A stretch of 64,000 nucleotides of DNA from Diaporthe sp. PMI_573 (taxonomy: Eukaryota > Ascomycota > Sordariomycetes > Diaporthales > Diaporthaceae). Below are positions 62,918 to 64,000 of the stretch, piece after piece. The notes beneath the pieces are model-generated. The model worked only from the letters and a program-made list of their open reading frames with translations. It was not told the origin of the DNA and made no database searches. A program made the position numbers and the translations under genes. The stretch spans positions 310,001 through 374,000 of the forward strand of contig JAJTUP010000054.1 of assembly GCA_021399435.1 (NCBI GenBank). The letters run 5' to 3'. How positions within the stretch are numbered: the stretch's first letter is position 1; each line of letters opens with the position of its first letter.

Positions 62918-63729
62918 AACGTGTCCAGTAGCCAGGCGATGGCTTAAGTATTGTACTTTAACGCGGCGGGCAAAAGAACTTGGGAATTGTCTCTAAAAGT
63001 ACGCGGCACGTTCTGGACAATGTTCAGCTTCCGCGGCTTAGCCAAGTTGCTACGACATGTATAGTACTTGAATCAATCATGTACTCAAAGTTTAGTACAT
63101 ACTAGATGCGGCCTTAACCGTGAAAGATTTCTACTAACCATGAGATGCGGTAAAATAGGAAGCGAGTACGGACTGATTGCAGAAAACACCTTCAAAGTAC
63201 CGCGCTGCTCTGTACATGCTTGGTATGACCACAGATATGGCTTATAATATAAAATCATAAAGAAACACTAAAGAACAGTGTGTACTGCATAATTTAAGTC
63301 ATGCATAAAATTCAAGTCACAGACTGGTTCATTTAACCTTTTCTCAGCTGTTACTGAACTACAATACAATGAATACGTAAGGGAGCCAGTCTTGATCAAA
63401 TCAGCAGCTGCTCGAAATGCAAGTTGAAGGTATTTCAATATCCCTGGCTCTGGAGAGAGCTGATTAAATGGCAGCATCGTGCTGATGTCATCCATTAGGG
63501 CTTCCCTGGCGATAAAGCATGTGGCTGCCTTCCTTAGGTTGGAAGAGACTTGGAAGTGTCAGCAACAGAAGAATTATCTGTAGAAGGTTCATCAATCCAC
63601 TGGGGGAGATACCACAAAACCAAAACCTAGTAGCCAAGGAAGGTGGGGTTGCTTCTTGAACTTTGGGGAGGGGTATGAGATGGTTGAGACGAACGATCTG
63701 CCGTGTTCTTCGCGCCCATATCCCCGCTG
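62918..63729. other. no recognised gene
   Basis: AT-rich to 63,300, then mixed short frames on the minus strand without motifs. Confidence 0.35.
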
Positions 63730-64000
63730 ATGGAAGTAGACGATGAGCAACCCGTGTCCCGGTTCCAGGACGGCTATTGTCCCCGCTGGATGCCTGAGCC
63801 GTCATTCCACTGGGGCGCCAAGGTCAGCAGTAGGAACGGTGAGGCCAAGGGGAAGCAAGTTGCGGCAGGGGGATGCTGCAGCTTCGTTGTGGTGATGTCT
63901 CTGGCGGTGTCAGCTCGGCCACTGGGCAGGGATCCTGTTCTTTTCCCCCGTTCTATTCCTTGGCAGACTGTGGTGCCCTGGACGGCTTGGGCGCATCCTG
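63730..64000 (+). CDS. possible partial ORF running off the window
   Basis: From ATG 63730 (MEVDDEQPVSRFQDGYCPRW) the frame is open for 90 codons to the window end and includes a short hydrophobic stretch (CCSFVVVMSLAVSARPLG). No family was recognised. Could be chance in GC-rich DNA. Confidence 0.25.
   Translation, partial: MEVDDEQPVSRFQDGYCPRWMPEPSFHWGAKVSSRNGEAKGKQVAAGGCCSFVVVMSLAVSARPLGRDPVLFPRSIPWQTVVPWTAWAHP

Overview
The window reads as a repeat-rich accessory region from a filamentous ascomycete (Pezizomycotina). The support is: introns of 45-70 nt with GT..AG ends and CTRAY-like branch points, several fungus-specific gene families, and fungal types of transposon. The species cannot be named from the sequence. 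It is a mosaic of a few intact single-copy genes between dead and living transposons, gene fragments and long stretches with no recognisable gene. No bacterial-style operon, CRISPR array, rRNA or convincing tRNA gene was seen.

Layout. 0-7.4 kb: a 5'-incomplete Nudix hydrolase on the minus strand, a possible small secreted protein, a disordered His/Asp-rich protein, an AT-rich gap, a two-exon MADS-box-like gene (6.6-7.0 kb) and a truncated HSF DNA-binding domain. 7.7-9.7 kb: a 656-residue minus-strand protein with a Ulp1/C48-like domain whose catalytic Cys position is Ser. 9.9-13.5 kb: three diverged direct copies of a long non-coding repeat, one holding a 161-bp MITE. 14.4-16.2 kb: a 12-bp minisatellite directly before a three-exon gene, and a convergent minus-strand gene whose last exon has no start codon. 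16.8-19.0 kb: a piggyBac element with 42-bp identical inverted repeats and two frameshifts. 19.8-21.4 kb: methyltransferase-like and kinase-family fragments. 21.6-27.4 kb: a complete, apparently recent Ty3/gypsy chromovirus with identical 211-bp LTRs and 5-bp target duplication. 27.5-28.4 kb: a deleted hAT element with 8-bp target duplication, beside a decayed 2OG-Fe oxygenase.

29.2-38.3 kb: a four-exon gene for an SR-rich protein, a small two-exon gene, a hidden exon, a two-exon methyltransferase, a lone Gag-like gene and an acidic ORF. 38.3-47.6 kb: ankyrin, SAP-like, hAT and two gypsy fragments around an F-box-like gene and a J-domain gene. 47.8-53 kb: a coiled-coil pseudogene, a 469-residue orphan and a 1.18-kb ORF-less DNA element. 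54.3-56.4 kb: a MULE transposase with four in-frame stops. 57-63 kb: a transthyretin/HIU-hydrolase-like gene, a five-exon NTA1-type amidase lacking its catalytic Cys, a small two-exon gene and an adenosine-deaminase-like pseudogene.

The best-supported mechanism is in the gypsy element. Gag and Pol are joined by a GGGAAAC slippery heptamer followed by a perfect 10-bp hairpin. The site just after the 5' LTR matches 11 nt of the LTR itself in reverse complement, as expected for Tf1-type self-priming rather than tRNA priming. A second theme is enzyme folds that have lost catalytic residues: the Ulp1-like, NTA1-like and HIUase-like proteins and the oxygenase fragment. No clearly new multi-gene system is visible.
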